DNA of 30,717 nucleotides from SZUA-430 sp044375275 (GCA_044375275.1 JBILMZ010000014.1:1-30717), one strand, 5' to 3'; counted from the first letter of the stretch, positions 22,151 to 30,641 are shown. Made by a program: numbers and translations. The notes: a model not told the origin generated them from the sequence alone.

Positions 22151-24922
22151 TCAGAGCGACCGCTTGATGGTCTCGACCTCGAAGCACTCGATCTGGTCAC
22201 CCTTCTGGATGTCCTGGTAGTTCTCGAAGGCCATGCCGCATTCCTGCCCGACATTCACTTCCTTCACTTCGTCCTTGAAGCGCTTGAGTGTCGAGAGCGT
22301 GCCTTCATGGATGACCACGTTGTCACGCAGCAGGCGAACCTTGTTGCCACGAAGGACCTTGCCCTCCGTGATGCGGCAACCGGCAACCTTGCCGACCTTC
22401 GTGATGTTGAACACCTCGAGGATCTCGGCGTAGCCCAGGAAGTTCTCGCGCAGTGTCGGCGGCAGCAGCCCCGACATCGCGGCTTTGATGTCGTCGATGA
22501 TGTTGTAGATGATCGAATAATAGCGGATCTCGACCCCGTCACGCTTGGCCATGTCACGCGCTTCAGCCGTGGCACGCACGTTGAACGCGATGATGGGAGC
22601 GCCGGACGCGCGGGCGAGGATGATGTCGCTCTGCGTGACACCACCCACGCCGGCATGCAGCACCTGTGCCTTGACTTCCGAAGTCGACAGTTGCGACAGC
22701 GCGGCTGCGATGGCTTCCACCGAACCTTGCACGTCGGACTTGACGACCAGCGGAAGGAACTTGGCCTCGCCGGCACCCTTTGCAGCCAGCACCTGGTCAA
22801 GCGACGCACGACCGCTTGCACGGTTGCGGGCTTCCTTGTTCTTGCGGGCACGGAAGTCGGCGACCTCACGGGCACGACCTTCGCTTTCGACGACGGCAAA
22901 ATCATCACCGGCTTGCGGCGGTGCCGACAGGCCGAGGATTTCAACCGGCTCGGACGGACCTGCGCTCGGAACCTGCTCGCCACGCTCGTTCACGAGCGCG
23001 CGCACGCGACCCCATTCAGCACCGGCCACGACGATGTCACCGACCTTGATCGTGCCGCGCGCGACGAGCACCGTCGCAACAGGGCCTCGACCCTTGTCGA
23101 GCTTGGCTTCGACAATGGCGCCCGACGCCGGACGATTGCTGTTGGCCTTGAGGTCAAGCACTTCGGCCTGCAGCAGGATTGCTTCTTCGAGCTTGTCGAG
23201 GTTCAGCTTCTTCGTCGCCGAAACTTCGATGGCCTGCGTGTCGCCGCCCATGGACTCGACCACGATGTCGTGGCTGAGCAGTTCGGTCTTGACGCGGTCA
23301 GGCTGGCAGCCCGGCTTGTCGATCTTGTTGATCGCGACAATGATCGGAACCTTCGCAGCCTTGGCATGATTGATGGCTTCGATCGTTTGCGGCATGACGC
23401 CGTCATCGGCCGCGACGACGAGCACCACGATATCGGTCACCTTGGCGCCGCGGGCGCGCATCGCGGTGAAGGCGGCGTGGCCAGGCGTATCGAGGAACGT
23501 GATCTTCTGCCCCGACGGCAGCCTCACCTGATAGGCTCCGATGTGCTGTGTGATGCCACCGGCTTCACCGGCCGCAACGTCGGTCTGGCGCAGCGCGTCG
23601 AGAAGCGATGTCTTGCCGTGGTCGACGTGGCCCATGATGGTCACGACCGGCGCACGCGCCATCAGGTTCTCATCGGCATCGACCTCACCGGTCAGGCCTT
23701 CAAGCACGTCGGACTCGGCGACGCGTTTCACGGTATGGCCGAACTCTTCGGCGATCAGCTGCGCGGTGTCGGCATCAAGCGACGTGTTGATCGTCACCAT
23801 CTGCCCCTGCTTCATCAGGTTCTTGATGATGTCGACCGCACGGGTCGCCATGCGGTTCGCCAGTTCCTGCACCGTGATGGATTCCGGAATGACGACATCG
23901 CGAATGATCTTCTGCGGCGCTTCAGCCTGCTTGCCCATCTGCGCACGTTGGGCGCGCTGCACGTGGCGCTTGTAGGCGGCAATTGAACGGACGCGCTCGT
24001 CTTCATTGAGCGCGGTGACAACTGAAAGCTTTCCGACGCGACGCTCGTCGCCACCCTTGCGCGGGGCAGCAGCCGGCTTCACGGGCGCGCCCTTGGCGCC
24101 GGCGCGACGACGGTCGTCGTCATCACCCTGCGGACGACGCGTGACAGGCGCTCCCGCGCCGCCGGGCGGCGTGGCGCTGCGTCCCGGAGGCGGTGACGAA
24201 GGACGGCCTGCCCCACCACTGCCCGGAGGACCGGACGGACGCGGGCCTGCCCCACCGGCCGGACGCGGCCCCTGCCCGCCCATCGGCGGGCGTGTGGAGC
24301 GGATCGGCGCGCCGCCTGCAGGCGGACGCGACATCGGTCTGGCGGCAACGGAAGCCTCGTCGGCCGGTTCGGCGCGACGGCGGGCTTCATTCTCTGTCTT
24401 GCGACGCGCTTCGTCCTCGATGACGCGGCGGCTGTCTTCCTCAAGCTTGCGCTTGGCGGCAGCCTCGCGCTCCTTGGAAAGGCGCTCGTCTTCCTCGGCG
24501 CGACGCTTGGCGTCTTCCTGCGCGCGGCGACGTTCTTCTTCCTCGGCGATGCGGGCGTCCTTGAGGGCGCGCATGCGCGCTTCCTTCTCGCCTTCCGTCA
24601 GCGTGCGCAGCACCATGCCGCCCTGCTTGGGCTGCACGGGCGCGGGCTTCGCAGGTTTGGAAGGTTGCTGAGGCGCAGGTGCTGCTGCAGCTTCCGGCTT
24701 CGGTGCATCAGCCTTCGGCGCATCGGCAGGCTTGCCACCCTCGGCTTTCGCGCCAGGACGCACGACTGTCGGTCTCTTGATCTCGACGACAACAGCTTTT
24801 GAACGGCCATGACTGAAGGCCTGTCGAACGACGCCCGTTTCGGGCCGCTTCACCGACAGGGTTTTGGACGGACCAGAGGCGTGCAGCGTCTTCTCGCCTT
24901 CTGGAGTCTTGTTATCAGTCAT
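22151..24922 (-). CDS. infB: Translation initiation factor IF-2
   Basis: GTPase that brings fMet-tRNA to the 30S subunit and promotes subunit joining. The 923 residues are long, as usual in alphaproteobacteria. An N-terminal low-complexity part includes a charged helical stretch (about 107-190, rich in Glu/Arg/Ala) and a Pro/Gly/Arg-rich segment (about 195-290). A conserved IF2_N-like region follows (about 340-415, ITVQELANRMATRAVDIIKNLM). The G domain has G1 GHVDHGKT (430-437), G3 DTPGH (478-482) and G4 NKID (532-535), followed by domains II-IV ending at EVETIKRSL. The start ATG 24922 follows AGG. It lies 63 bases after ylxR in the nusA operon. Confidence 0.97.
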   Translation of the reverse strand: MTDNKTPEGEKTLHASGPSKTLSVKRPETGVVRQAFSHGRSKAVVVEIKRPTVVRPGAKAEGGKPADAPKADAPKPEAAAAPAPQQPSKPAKPAPVQPKQGGMVLRTLTEGEKEARMRALKDARIAEEEERRRAQEDAKRRAEEDERLSKEREAAAKRKLEEDSRRVIEDEARRKTENEARRRAEPADEASVAARPMSRPPAGGAPIRSTRPPMGGQGPRPAGGAGPRPSGPPGSGGAGRPSSPPPGRSATPPGGAGAPVTRRPQGDDDDRRRAGAKGAPVKPAAAPRKGGDERRVGKLSVVTALNEDERVRSIAAYKRHVQRAQRAQMGKQAEAPQKIIRDVVIPESITVQELANRMATRAVDIIKNLMKQGQMVTINTSLDADTAQLIAEEFGHTVKRVAESDVLEGLTGEVDADENLMARAPVVTIMGHVDHGKTSLLDALRQTDVAAGEAGGITQHIGAYQVRLPSGQKITFLDTPGHAAFTAMRARGAKVTDIVVLVVAADDGVMPQTIEAINHAKAAKVPIIVAINKIDKPGCQPDRVKTELLSHDIVVESMGGDTQAIEVSATKKLNLDKLEEAILLQAEVLDLKANSNRPASGAIVEAKLDKGRGPVATVLVARGTIKVGDIVVAGAEWGRVRALVNERGEQVPSAGPSEPVEILGLSAPPQAGDDFAVVESEGRAREVADFRARKNKEARNRASGRASLDQVLAAKGAGEAKFLPLVVKSDVQGSVEAIAAALSQLSTSEVKAQVLHAGVGGVTQSDIILARASGAPIIAFNVRATAEARDMAKRDGVEIRYYSIIYNIIDDIKAAMSGLLPPTLRENFLGYAEILEVFNITKVGKVAGCRITEGKVLRGNKVRLLRDNVVIHEGTLSTLKRFKDEVKEVNVGQECGMAFENYQDIQKGDQIECFEVETIKRSL

Positions 24923-24985
24923 GCGCGCCTATCAATCCTTTTCTTCAGTCACTCGGACAGTCAAAACTTTCAAACGCCAAAACAC

Positions 24986-25666
24986 TCAAACGCCTTCGCC
25001 CTCGCGATGCGAGCCAGCATCCCAGTCGTCTGGACACAACACGCGGAAGCCACCAAGTCTCTCGGCTTCGGACACAAACCGTTCAGCAAGCGGACTATGG
25101 CTGAGGGCAGCATGTACCACATTTTCGCGGCCCAATGCCAAGCCGATTTCCGCATCGGTCAGGCATCCCACAAGGCGAATCCCGGGATTTCGCCTCACAT
25201 GGCCGACCAGCTTTCCACGGTCCGCGCCACCGGAATTCGACGCCTCAACCAATGCGGCGATACGCCCCGCCTGGCCACGGAACAGGGCTTCCACCTTGGT
25301 GAAGCCCTGCGTCACGATCCCCGCCCGCTTCGCCAGGCCCAGATGATCGCACAGCCGCTTGACCAGCAGCGCCTCGACCAGGTCAGCCAGATTTTCAGGC
25401 ACGCCCACCTTGGCTCGTGCCGCCTTCAGGAAACTGTCACGCTCGCAGGCGCGCGTGAGCAGCGCCCGCTGCGAACCAACCCAGAAACCCCGGCCCGGCA
25501 GCTTGTGCGCGACGTCAGGCACCACCGCATTTTCCGGCCCCACCACGAAGCGGATCATCCGCTCCGGGGACTGGACATCGCCCGTGACGATGCAGCGCCG
25601 AAGGGAACCTTCGACGCCCTCGTCATCGGACGACCCGCGGGAGTGCTTCAACGCCGCAAGCCCCAC
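24986..25666 (-). CDS. YlxR-type RNA-binding protein with C-terminal L7Ae-like domain
   Basis: A 226-residue protein of the DUF448/YlxR family found between nusA and infB. The N-terminal YlxR fold (about 20-95) shows LRRCIVTGDVQSPERMIRF and the loop LPGRGFWVGSQR. The second half (about 100-190) resembles an L7Ae/YlxQ-like RNA-binding domain (HLGLAKRAGIVTQGFTKVE). In Firmicutes these are two separate genes; the fused form is normal in alphaproteobacteria. It probably binds RNA or ribosomes, and some YlxR proteins affect RNase P or transcription. The start is GTG at 25666, sharing one base with the nusA stop (TAGTG), with GAGG/AGGA just upstream, so it is translationally coupled to nusA. Confidence 0.9.
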   Translation of the reverse strand: MGLAALKHSRGSSDDEGVEGSLRRCIVTGDVQSPERMIRFVVGPENAVVPDVAHKLPGRGFWVGSQRALLTRACERDSFLKAARAKVGVPENLADLVEALLVKRLCDHLGLAKRAGIVTQGFTKVEALFRGQAGRIAALVEASNSGGADRGKLVGHVRRNPGIRLVGCLTDAEIGLALGRENVVHAALSHSPLAERFVSEAERLGGFRVLCPDDWDAGSHREGEGV

Positions 25667-27267
25667 TATTCCTCTTCCTCCACGGCAGCAGGAGCCGGAG
25701 CAGCCTCTGGAGCCGCGACCGGCGCCGCCACCCAGCCAGCCGCAATGCGCGCCGCCATGATGATCGCATTCGCGTCATCGGCCGTGATGGCAAGAGGTTC
25801 GAGCATGCCGGCGAAATGCTTGCGCTCGCCGTTGACCGTTTCGTTCCAGCCGACAAGGTCGTCCGTCGCACAGCCTGCAAGGTCCTCAAGTGACTTGACG
25901 CCACCCTCACCCAGCGCGGCCGCCATGGCCGGCGTCACGCCTTCCACCTGCAGGATCGTGTCTTCGACGCCCAGTTCGCGGCGCTTCTTGTCGAAGATCT
26001 CGTTCTGGCGCTCGAGATACTCAAGCGCGCGGCGCTGCAGTTCCTGCGCCGTCTCCTCGCCAATGCCCTGGATCTCGGCCAACTCTTCCGCAACCACATA
26101 GGCCAGGTCCTCGACGGCGCTGAAATTCTCTGACGCCAGCAGCTGCGCGAGCGTCTCGTCGACGTCCAGCGTGTTCATGAACAGGTCCGTACGCTTGCGG
26201 AACTGCTCCTGGCGACGCTCGGATTCTTCCGCTTCCGTCAGGATGTCGATCTGCCAGCCCGTAAGCTGGGAGGCAAGGCGCACGTTCTGGCCACGACGCC
26301 CGATCGCCAGCGACAGCTGGTCATCACCCACCACGACTTCGATGCGATGCGCATCATCATCAAGCACGACCTTCGAGACTTCGGCCGGCGCCAGCGCATT
26401 GACGACAAAGTTCGCCGGGTCCTGCGACCACGGAATGATGTCGATCTTCTCGCCCTGCAGTTCCTGCACAACGGCCTGGACGCGGCTGCCGCGCATGCCG
26501 ACGCAGGCACCAACCGGATCAATGGACGAATCCTTCGAGATCACGGCGATCTTCGCGCGCGAACCCGGATCGCGGGCCACCGAGCGGATCTCGATGATGC
26601 CGTCATATATTTCAGGAACTTCCTGCGCAAACAGCTTCGACATGAACTGCGTGTGCGTGCGCGACAGGAAGATCTGAGGCCCGCGTGCTTCGCGGCGCAC
26701 GTCGTAGATATAGGCGCGGATGCGGTCACCCGTGCGGAACGTTTCGCGCGGCAGCAGTTCGTCGCGGCGGACAAACGCTTCACCACGACCGAGGTCGACG
26801 ACGACGTTGCCATACTCAACGCGCTTGACGGTGCCGTGCACGATCTCGCCAACACGATCCTTGTATTCCTCGAACTGCTTCTCGCGCTCGGCGTCACGCA
26901 CCTTCTGGAAAATGACCTGCTTGGCAGCCTGGGCAGCGATGCGTCCGAAATCGATCGGCGGCAGCGGCTCGGCGATCACGTCGCCCGTCTCGGCAGCCGG
27001 ATTGCGGATCTGCGCTTCATCGAGCGTGATCTCGGTGGCTTCGTTCTCGATCTTGTCGACGACGGAGCGCAGGCGATGCAGGCGCGTCTCGCCCGACTTC
27101 GGATCTATCTCGGCCTTGATCTCGTTGTCCTGGCCATAGCGCGACTTCGCAGCCTTCTGGATCGCCTCTTCCATCGCCGCGATGACGATCTGCTTGTCGA
27201 TGGATTTTTCACGGGCTACCGCGTCCGCAATCTGCAGAAGCTCAAGCCTGTTTGCACTGACAGCCAT
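25666..27267 (-). CDS. nusA: Transcription termination/antitermination factor NusA
   Basis: RNA polymerase-associated elongation factor. The 533 residues contain the polymerase-binding N-terminal domain (about 1-130), an S1 domain (about 138-200, GEIVHGTVKRVEYGNVVVDLG) and KH1 with GACVGMRGSRVQAVVQEL (253-270). KH2 follows with LAIGRRGQNVRLASQL (320-335), and then C-terminal helical repeats like AR1/AR2 (about 355-510) and an acidic tail ending VEEEE. The start ATG 27267 lies six bases after the rimP stop, with AGG upstream. It is in the conserved rimP-nusA-ylxR-infB operon. Confidence 0.97.
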   Translation of the reverse strand: MAVSANRLELLQIADAVAREKSIDKQIVIAAMEEAIQKAAKSRYGQDNEIKAEIDPKSGETRLHRLRSVVDKIENEATEITLDEAQIRNPAAETGDVIAEPLPPIDFGRIAAQAAKQVIFQKVRDAEREKQFEEYKDRVGEIVHGTVKRVEYGNVVVDLGRGEAFVRRDELLPRETFRTGDRIRAYIYDVRREARGPQIFLSRTHTQFMSKLFAQEVPEIYDGIIEIRSVARDPGSRAKIAVISKDSSIDPVGACVGMRGSRVQAVVQELQGEKIDIIPWSQDPANFVVNALAPAEVSKVVLDDDAHRIEVVVGDDQLSLAIGRRGQNVRLASQLTGWQIDILTEAEESERRQEQFRKRTDLFMNTLDVDETLAQLLASENFSAVEDLAYVVAEELAEIQGIGEETAQELQRRALEYLERQNEIFDKKRRELGVEDTILQVEGVTPAMAAALGEGGVKSLEDLAGCATDDLVGWNETVNGERKHFAGMLEPLAITADDANAIIMAARIAAGWVAAPVAAPEAAPAPAAVEEEE

Positions 27268-27273
27268 GGGTCC

Positions 27274-27807
27274 TTACCTCGGTTGCGCTGATTTCTCAGC
27301 CAGTTTTCGTCGTTTCAGATCAAGTTCGATGAGCGCATCCGTGAGAAGCAGCTTGGCTTCCCCGATGGACGCATAGGGAATGGAAAGTTCGCCACGCACG
27401 CGATCAGCGCCGATTTCGGTTTCGATCAGCACGTCCTCGCCGCGCAGGCCCTTCAGCGTGCCCTTGACGCGCTTGCGGCCCTCATGCGGGAACTTGAGGT
27501 CAAGCTTGGCCTCATGCCCGCTATAGTCCTGGAAATCACGGCGCCGCGTGAGCGGACGGTCAATGCCCGGCGAGGAAACTTCGAGCACATACTCGCTCTC
27601 GATCGGATCATCCTGCTCGAACGCCGTCGAGATCGCATGGCTGAGCCGCGCGCAGTCATCAACGTTCATGGTGCCGTCGGGCCGCTCGGCCATGATCTGC
27701 AGTACCGGGCGCCCCGCCCCCGTCATGCGCACGCGCACGAGCAGGTAGCCCAGCGATTCCGCTATGGGAGCAATCAGGTTTTCGAGTTCGCCAGCGCTTG
27801 CAGACAT
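27274..27807 (-). CDS. rimP: Ribosome maturation factor RimP
   Basis: A 30S assembly factor needed early in 30S head and platform formation. The 177 residues contain the N-terminal LIAPIAESLGYLLVRVRM, DDCARLSHAISTAFE, and the family signature YVLEVSSPGIDRPLTRRRDF, followed by an SH3-like C-terminal domain. The start was chosen at ATG 27807; an upstream in-frame TTG at 27819 adds four residues. It is the first gene of the nus operon. A promoter and a structured leader lie immediately upstream. Confidence 0.94.
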   Translation of the reverse strand: MSASAGELENLIAPIAESLGYLLVRVRMTGAGRPVLQIMAERPDGTMNVDDCARLSHAISTAFEQDDPIESEYVLEVSSPGIDRPLTRRRDFQDYSGHEAKLDLKFPHEGRKRVKGTLKGLRGEDVLIETEIGADRVRGELSIPYASIGEAKLLLTDALIELDLKRRKLAEKSAQPR

Positions 27808-27821
27808 GTGCCAATCCAAAG

Positions 27822-27891
27822 CCCGGACAAAAGGGCGTTGGCGCCGGGCGACCAGAGCGGTCAGCCAGCGAACAAGCTCATCTTGTCCGGG
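27822..27891 (-). promoter_or_regulatory. Structured leader upstream of rimP
   Basis: CCCGGACAA (27822-27830) and TTGTCCGGG (27883-27891) form a 9-bp perfect long-range stem that closes about 15 bases before the rimP start. The 5' arm could instead pair locally (ACAAG with CTTGT around five bases). Two exclusive folds near a ribosome-binding region are compatible with operon autocontrol, but this is inference. Confidence 0.4.
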
Positions 27892-27902
27892 AAACTGCGA
27901 TC

Positions 27903-27931
27903 AAAATACATAGCAGCTGCCTTAATTCCAA
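27903..27931 (-). promoter_or_regulatory. Promoter of the rimP-nusA-infB operon
   Basis: On the minus strand TTGGAA (27926-27931) and TATTTT (27903-27908) are spaced by 17 bases, each matching four of six sigma-70-type positions. The predicted leader is about 90 bases and includes the long-range stem described separately. Confidence 0.55.
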
Positions 27932-27955
27932 GCGCAAAAGCAGGCAAAGCGCCGG

Positions 27956-28681
27956 CTAGGTCCGGAAAAATCTGAGGTAAATGCAGCTTCTTCCTGCTTT
28001 GAGCGCTTTCTGCTCGTAGCGTGTCGCGACCCAGTCATCCGGACGGACGCGCCAATCGGCCGCACGCTTTGCAGCCCATTCAAAGCGGTTATCGCGCATC
28101 AGGTGCATCAAAGCCCACTGCCCATAGTCGGTGTGGTCTGTGGCGATCCGCAATTCGCCACCCGGCTTCAGCAGGCGATGGATCTGGTCGAGCGTACGCG
28201 TCTGGATGAAGCGACGCTTGTGATGGCGCAGCTTCGGCCACGGATCCGGAAACAGCACGAACACGAATGAGAGAGAAGCGTCGGGCAACCGCACAAGGAT
28301 GTCGCGCGCATCGTCGGGAACCACTCGCACGTTCCGCAACCCGCTTGCCTGGACTTGGGTGAGCAGTTTGGCGACGCCGTTCTCGAAAGGCTCGCAGCCG
28401 ATGAAACCCGTATCCGGATGACGCCGGGCCTGCTCGGCGAGATGCTCTCCCCCGCCGAACCCGACTTCGAGCGCGAAGCGCTTCGCTTCCGGAAACATCG
28501 GATGCAGGTCGATCGGACCTGACATCACCGACACTGTAGGCAGGAAGTCAGTCATGAGCGACAGCTGAGTTGCACTCAGCGGTCGCCCTTTTCGTCGGCC
28601 GTAAAGATCACTGCGACGCTGGATTTCGTCTGTCAGGCAAGAGCGCTTTTCAGTTGGGAGACGAGATCGGTCCGCTCCCAC
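27956..28681 (-). CDS. trmB: tRNA (guanine-N7-)-methyltransferase
   Basis: Makes m7G46 in the tRNA variable loop using SAM. The class I methyltransferase core shows LEVGFGGGEHL (71-81), the acidic motif CEPFENGV and the family signature FPDPWPKLRHHKRRF (144-158), with late TDHTDYG. The best start is GTG at 28681, giving 241 residues and a 49-base overlap with the end of metK; no ATG, GTG or TTG occurs between there and the conserved LYGRRKGRPL. A CTG just after the metK stop is a non-canonical alternative. The metK neighbour makes the SAM cofactor. Confidence 0.93.
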   Translation of the reverse strand: MGADRSRLPTEKRSCLTDEIQRRSDLYGRRKGRPLSATQLSLMTDFLPTVSVMSGPIDLHPMFPEAKRFALEVGFGGGEHLAEQARRHPDTGFIGCEPFENGVAKLLTQVQASGLRNVRVVPDDARDILVRLPDASLSFVFVLFPDPWPKLRHHKRRFIQTRTLDQIHRLLKPGGELRIATDHTDYGQWALMHLMRDNRFEWAAKRAADWRVRPDDWVATRYEQKALKAGRSCIYLRFFRT

Positions 28682-29805
28682 GAGAAGCCACCATCAGCTT
28701 CTGCCGCCCGCCCGAAATGCCCATACGCGGACGTACGCGCATAGATCGGACGGTTGAGCTTCAGGTGCTCACGAATGCCACGCGGCTTGAGGCTGACCAG
28801 CTCGGGAAGGATCTTCTCGAGCTTCGCCTCATCGACGTGACCGGTGCCGTGCAGGTCGACATAGAAGGACATCGGATCGGCAACGCCGATCGCGTAGGCG
28901 ATCTGGATCGTGCAGCGATCGGACAGGCCGGCGGCAACGACGTTCTTCGCCAGATAGCGCGCAACATAAGCCGCAGAGCGGTCAACCTTCGTCGGGTCCT
29001 TGCCCGAGAAAGCGCCGCCGCCATGCGGGGCCGCACCGCCATACGTATCAACAATGATCTTGCGTCCGGTGAGGCCGGTGTCGCCATCGGGGCCACCAAT
29101 GACGAAACGGCCGGTCGGGTTCACGAACAGGCCATCATCGGGGCACATCCAGCCTGAAGGCAGGGTGGCTTCGATATGCTGCTTCACCGTGGTGCGGATG
29201 TCGCGCTGGTCAGCCCCTTCGACATGCTGCGTCGACACCACGATCTTCGTGGCGCGCACCGGCTTGCCGTTTTCATATTGCAGCGTGACCTGGCTCTTCG
29301 CGTCCGGAAGAAGTTCCTTGGCCTTGCCGGCACGGCGGGCTTCGGACATCGACTTGAGGATACGGTGCGAGAAATGGATCGGCGCCGGCATGAGCTCGTC
29401 TGTCTCGCGACAGGCATAGCCGAACATGATGCCCTGGTCGCCCGCGCCTTCATCCTTGTTGCCCGCGGCGTCGACGCCAACGGCAATATCTGCAGACTGG
29501 GAATGGACCAGGCACTCGATCCGGGCCTTGCGCCAGTCGAAGCCTTCCTGGTCATAGCCGATGTCCTTGATCGCCATGCGGGCGGTCTCGATCATCTGCT
29601 CATGCCCGACGGCGTCGGGGCCGCGGACTTCGCCAGCCAGCACGACGCGGTTCGTCGTCGCCAGCGTTTCAAGCGCCACCCGGGCTTCCGGCATGTGCTT
29701 GAGGAAAAGATCGACGATCGAATCCGAGATGCGGTCGCACACCTTGTCCGGGTGACCTTCGGAAACGGATTCGCTCGTGAACAGGTAATTTTTGCGGGAT
29801 GACAT
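28633..29805 (-). CDS. metK: S-adenosylmethionine synthetase
   Basis: Forms SAM from ATP and methionine. The 390 residues carry SEGHPDKVCDRISD (15-28, catalytic His18), DEGAGDQGIMFGYA (118-131) and the phosphate-binding GGGAFSGKDPTKVDRSAAY (about 262-280). The start ATG gives the standard N-terminus. No Shine-Dalgarno is visible, and the 15 bases before the start follow directly on a strong terminator-like hairpin. It is flanked by an HTH regulator upstream and trmB downstream, a conserved alphaproteobacterial order. Confidence 0.97.
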   Translation of the reverse strand: MSSRKNYLFTSESVSEGHPDKVCDRISDSIVDLFLKHMPEARVALETLATTNRVVLAGEVRGPDAVGHEQMIETARMAIKDIGYDQEGFDWRKARIECLVHSQSADIAVGVDAAGNKDEGAGDQGIMFGYACRETDELMPAPIHFSHRILKSMSEARRAGKAKELLPDAKSQVTLQYENGKPVRATKIVVSTQHVEGADQRDIRTTVKQHIEATLPSGWMCPDDGLFVNPTGRFVIGGPDGDTGLTGRKIIVDTYGGAAPHGGGAFSGKDPTKVDRSAAYVARYLAKNVVAAGLSDRCTIQIAYAIGVADPMSFYVDLHGTGHVDEAKLEKILPELVSLKPRGIREHLKLNRPIYARTSAYGHFGRAAEADGGFSWERTDLVSQLKSALA

Positions 29806-29820
29806 TATTCGTGCTGCCGG

Positions 29821-29862
29821 AAAAAAGAAAAACCGCGCTTGTCGCGAATGCGAAAAGCGCGG
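29821..29862 (-). terminator. Intrinsic terminator or attenuator between the HTH gene and metK
   Basis: On the minus strand CCGCGCTT and AAGCGCGG form an 8-bp stem with a further TCGC/GCGA pair inside, followed by TTTTTCTTTTTT. It starts about 27 bases after the HTH stop, and its T-run ends 15 bases before the metK ATG. No promoter is obvious between the T-run and metK, so metK expression may depend on read-through of this element. Confidence 0.85.
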
Positions 29863-29888
29863 CTTTCTCTCAGGGATGAGAAGTCACG

Positions 29889-30359
29889 TCAAGCGCGTTG
29901 CGCTTCCCGCAGTTCCACGACCCGGAATTCCGGATAGGCGGCTTCTTCGTCGCCCGTCAGGGACTTCACCAGGTCCAGCATGCGCTTGCGCACGCGGGGA
30001 TCCGTGATTTTCGTGAAAGCGCGGACAAGCTGGAAACCTTCGGCGCTCGAGAGGAATTCCATCATGTATGGACCCGCTTCGATATCCACAGCGGCGGACT
30101 GGCCGTTGCCACGGCGAACGCCGTGCTCACCGGAAAGGTCGTCAAAGAAATAGGACACCGGAACACCAAGAATGGTGGCGATATCATAGAGGCGGCTCGC
30201 ACCAATGCGGTTTGCGCCTTTTTCGTACTTTTGAACCTGTTGAAAGGTCAGACCCAGCAATTCACCGAGTTTTTCCTGACTCATACCGATCAGCATGCGA
30301 CGAAGACGAACGCGGCTTCCGACATGCGCATCAACAGACGAGGGTTGCTTCTTGGCCAA
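29889..30359 (-). CDS. XRE/Cro-CI-type helix-turn-helix regulator
   Basis: A 156-residue regulator. The N-terminal HTH_3 domain (about 12-70) reads VGSRVRLRRMLIGMSQEKLG, then LLGLTFQQVQKYEKGANRIGA and LYDIATILGVPVSYFF. The C-terminal half (about 75-156) is helical and resembles the widely conserved alphaproteobacterial regulator encoded next to metK. The start is TTG at 30359, chosen because AAGGAG sits seven bases upstream; the longer open frame to 30455 begins with residues unlike the family. Its target genes are unknown. The position between lnt and metK is conserved, and a role in metK or envelope control is only a guess. An intrinsic terminator follows the stop. Confidence 0.88.
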   Translation of the reverse strand: MAKKQPSSVDAHVGSRVRLRRMLIGMSQEKLGELLGLTFQQVQKYEKGANRIGASRLYDIATILGVPVSYFFDDLSGEHGVRRGNGQSAAVDIEAGPYMMEFLSSAEGFQLVRAFTKITDPRVRKRMLDLVKSLTGDEEAAYPEFRVVELREAQRA

Positions 30360-30449
30360 GGGGGGACTCCTTATACGACTGACAAGACACCTGATTGGAG
30401 CCACCAGCAGCCACAACCAGAATATCAACGAATGAACGTCGTTATTGGC

Positions 30450-30470
30450 AGCCATCTATGATTGATGGCT
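30450..30470. promoter_or_regulatory. Palindrome upstream of the HTH gene
   Basis: AGCCATC (30450-30456) and GATGGCT (30464-30470) form a 7-bp inverted repeat with a seven-base centre, about 90 bases upstream of the HTH start. It could be an operator for that regulator or a leader hairpin; there is no further support. Confidence 0.3.
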
Positions 30471-30479
30471 TTGCCCCCG

Positions 30480-30587
30480 CTACTTGAGTCCCAGGAACGC
30501 CTTCCCGGGAAAGACAACATTGGAGGTCATGACCGCAGCGCCCCTCAGCACACGGTCTCGGATAACCAAGCGACCCCCAGTAGTCAT
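30480..30587 (-). CDS. Possible small protein (35 aa), unrecognised
   Basis: An open frame between lnt and the HTH gene encodes a 35-residue peptide beginning MTTGGRLVIRDRVLRGAAVM and ending FPGKAFLGLK. A GTG at 30608 would add seven residues. About two thirds of third codon positions are G/C, lower than in the neighbouring genes. The Shine-Dalgarno is weak. The peptide is basic with alternating hydrophobic stretches, without a clear membrane helix or signal. A promoter-like pair just upstream would place the transcription start in front of the ATG. I do not recognise the family. It may be a real small gene, a leader peptide, or chance. Confidence 0.25.
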   Translation of the reverse strand: MTTGGRLVIRDRVLRGAAVMTSNVVFPGKAFLGLK

Positions 30588-30606
30588 CTCGGTCTCAATG
30601 ATTCTC

Positions 30607-30635
30607 ACTTAATGCTACATCGTTGTAACGGTCAA
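30607..30635 (-). promoter_or_regulatory. Possible promoter for the HTH gene
   Basis: On the minus strand TTGACC (30630-30635) and TTAAGT (30607-30612) are 17 bases apart. The -35 is good, the -10 weak. It would give the HTH gene a leader of about 240 bases that contains the small open frame and the 30450-30470 palindrome. Confidence 0.4.
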
Positions 30636-30641
30636 CTGCCT

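Noticed and set aside
21985..22254. An 89-codon minus-strand frame in the infB-rbfA gap.
   Set aside because: Its first half overlaps the infB end in another frame and the rest is hairpin and spacer; the composition is Arg/Ser-rich and not protein-like.
29806..29888. A SAM-II or SAM/SAH riboswitch upstream of metK.
   Set aside because: I could not find the conserved pseudoknot sequence elements; only an intrinsic terminator is clear.
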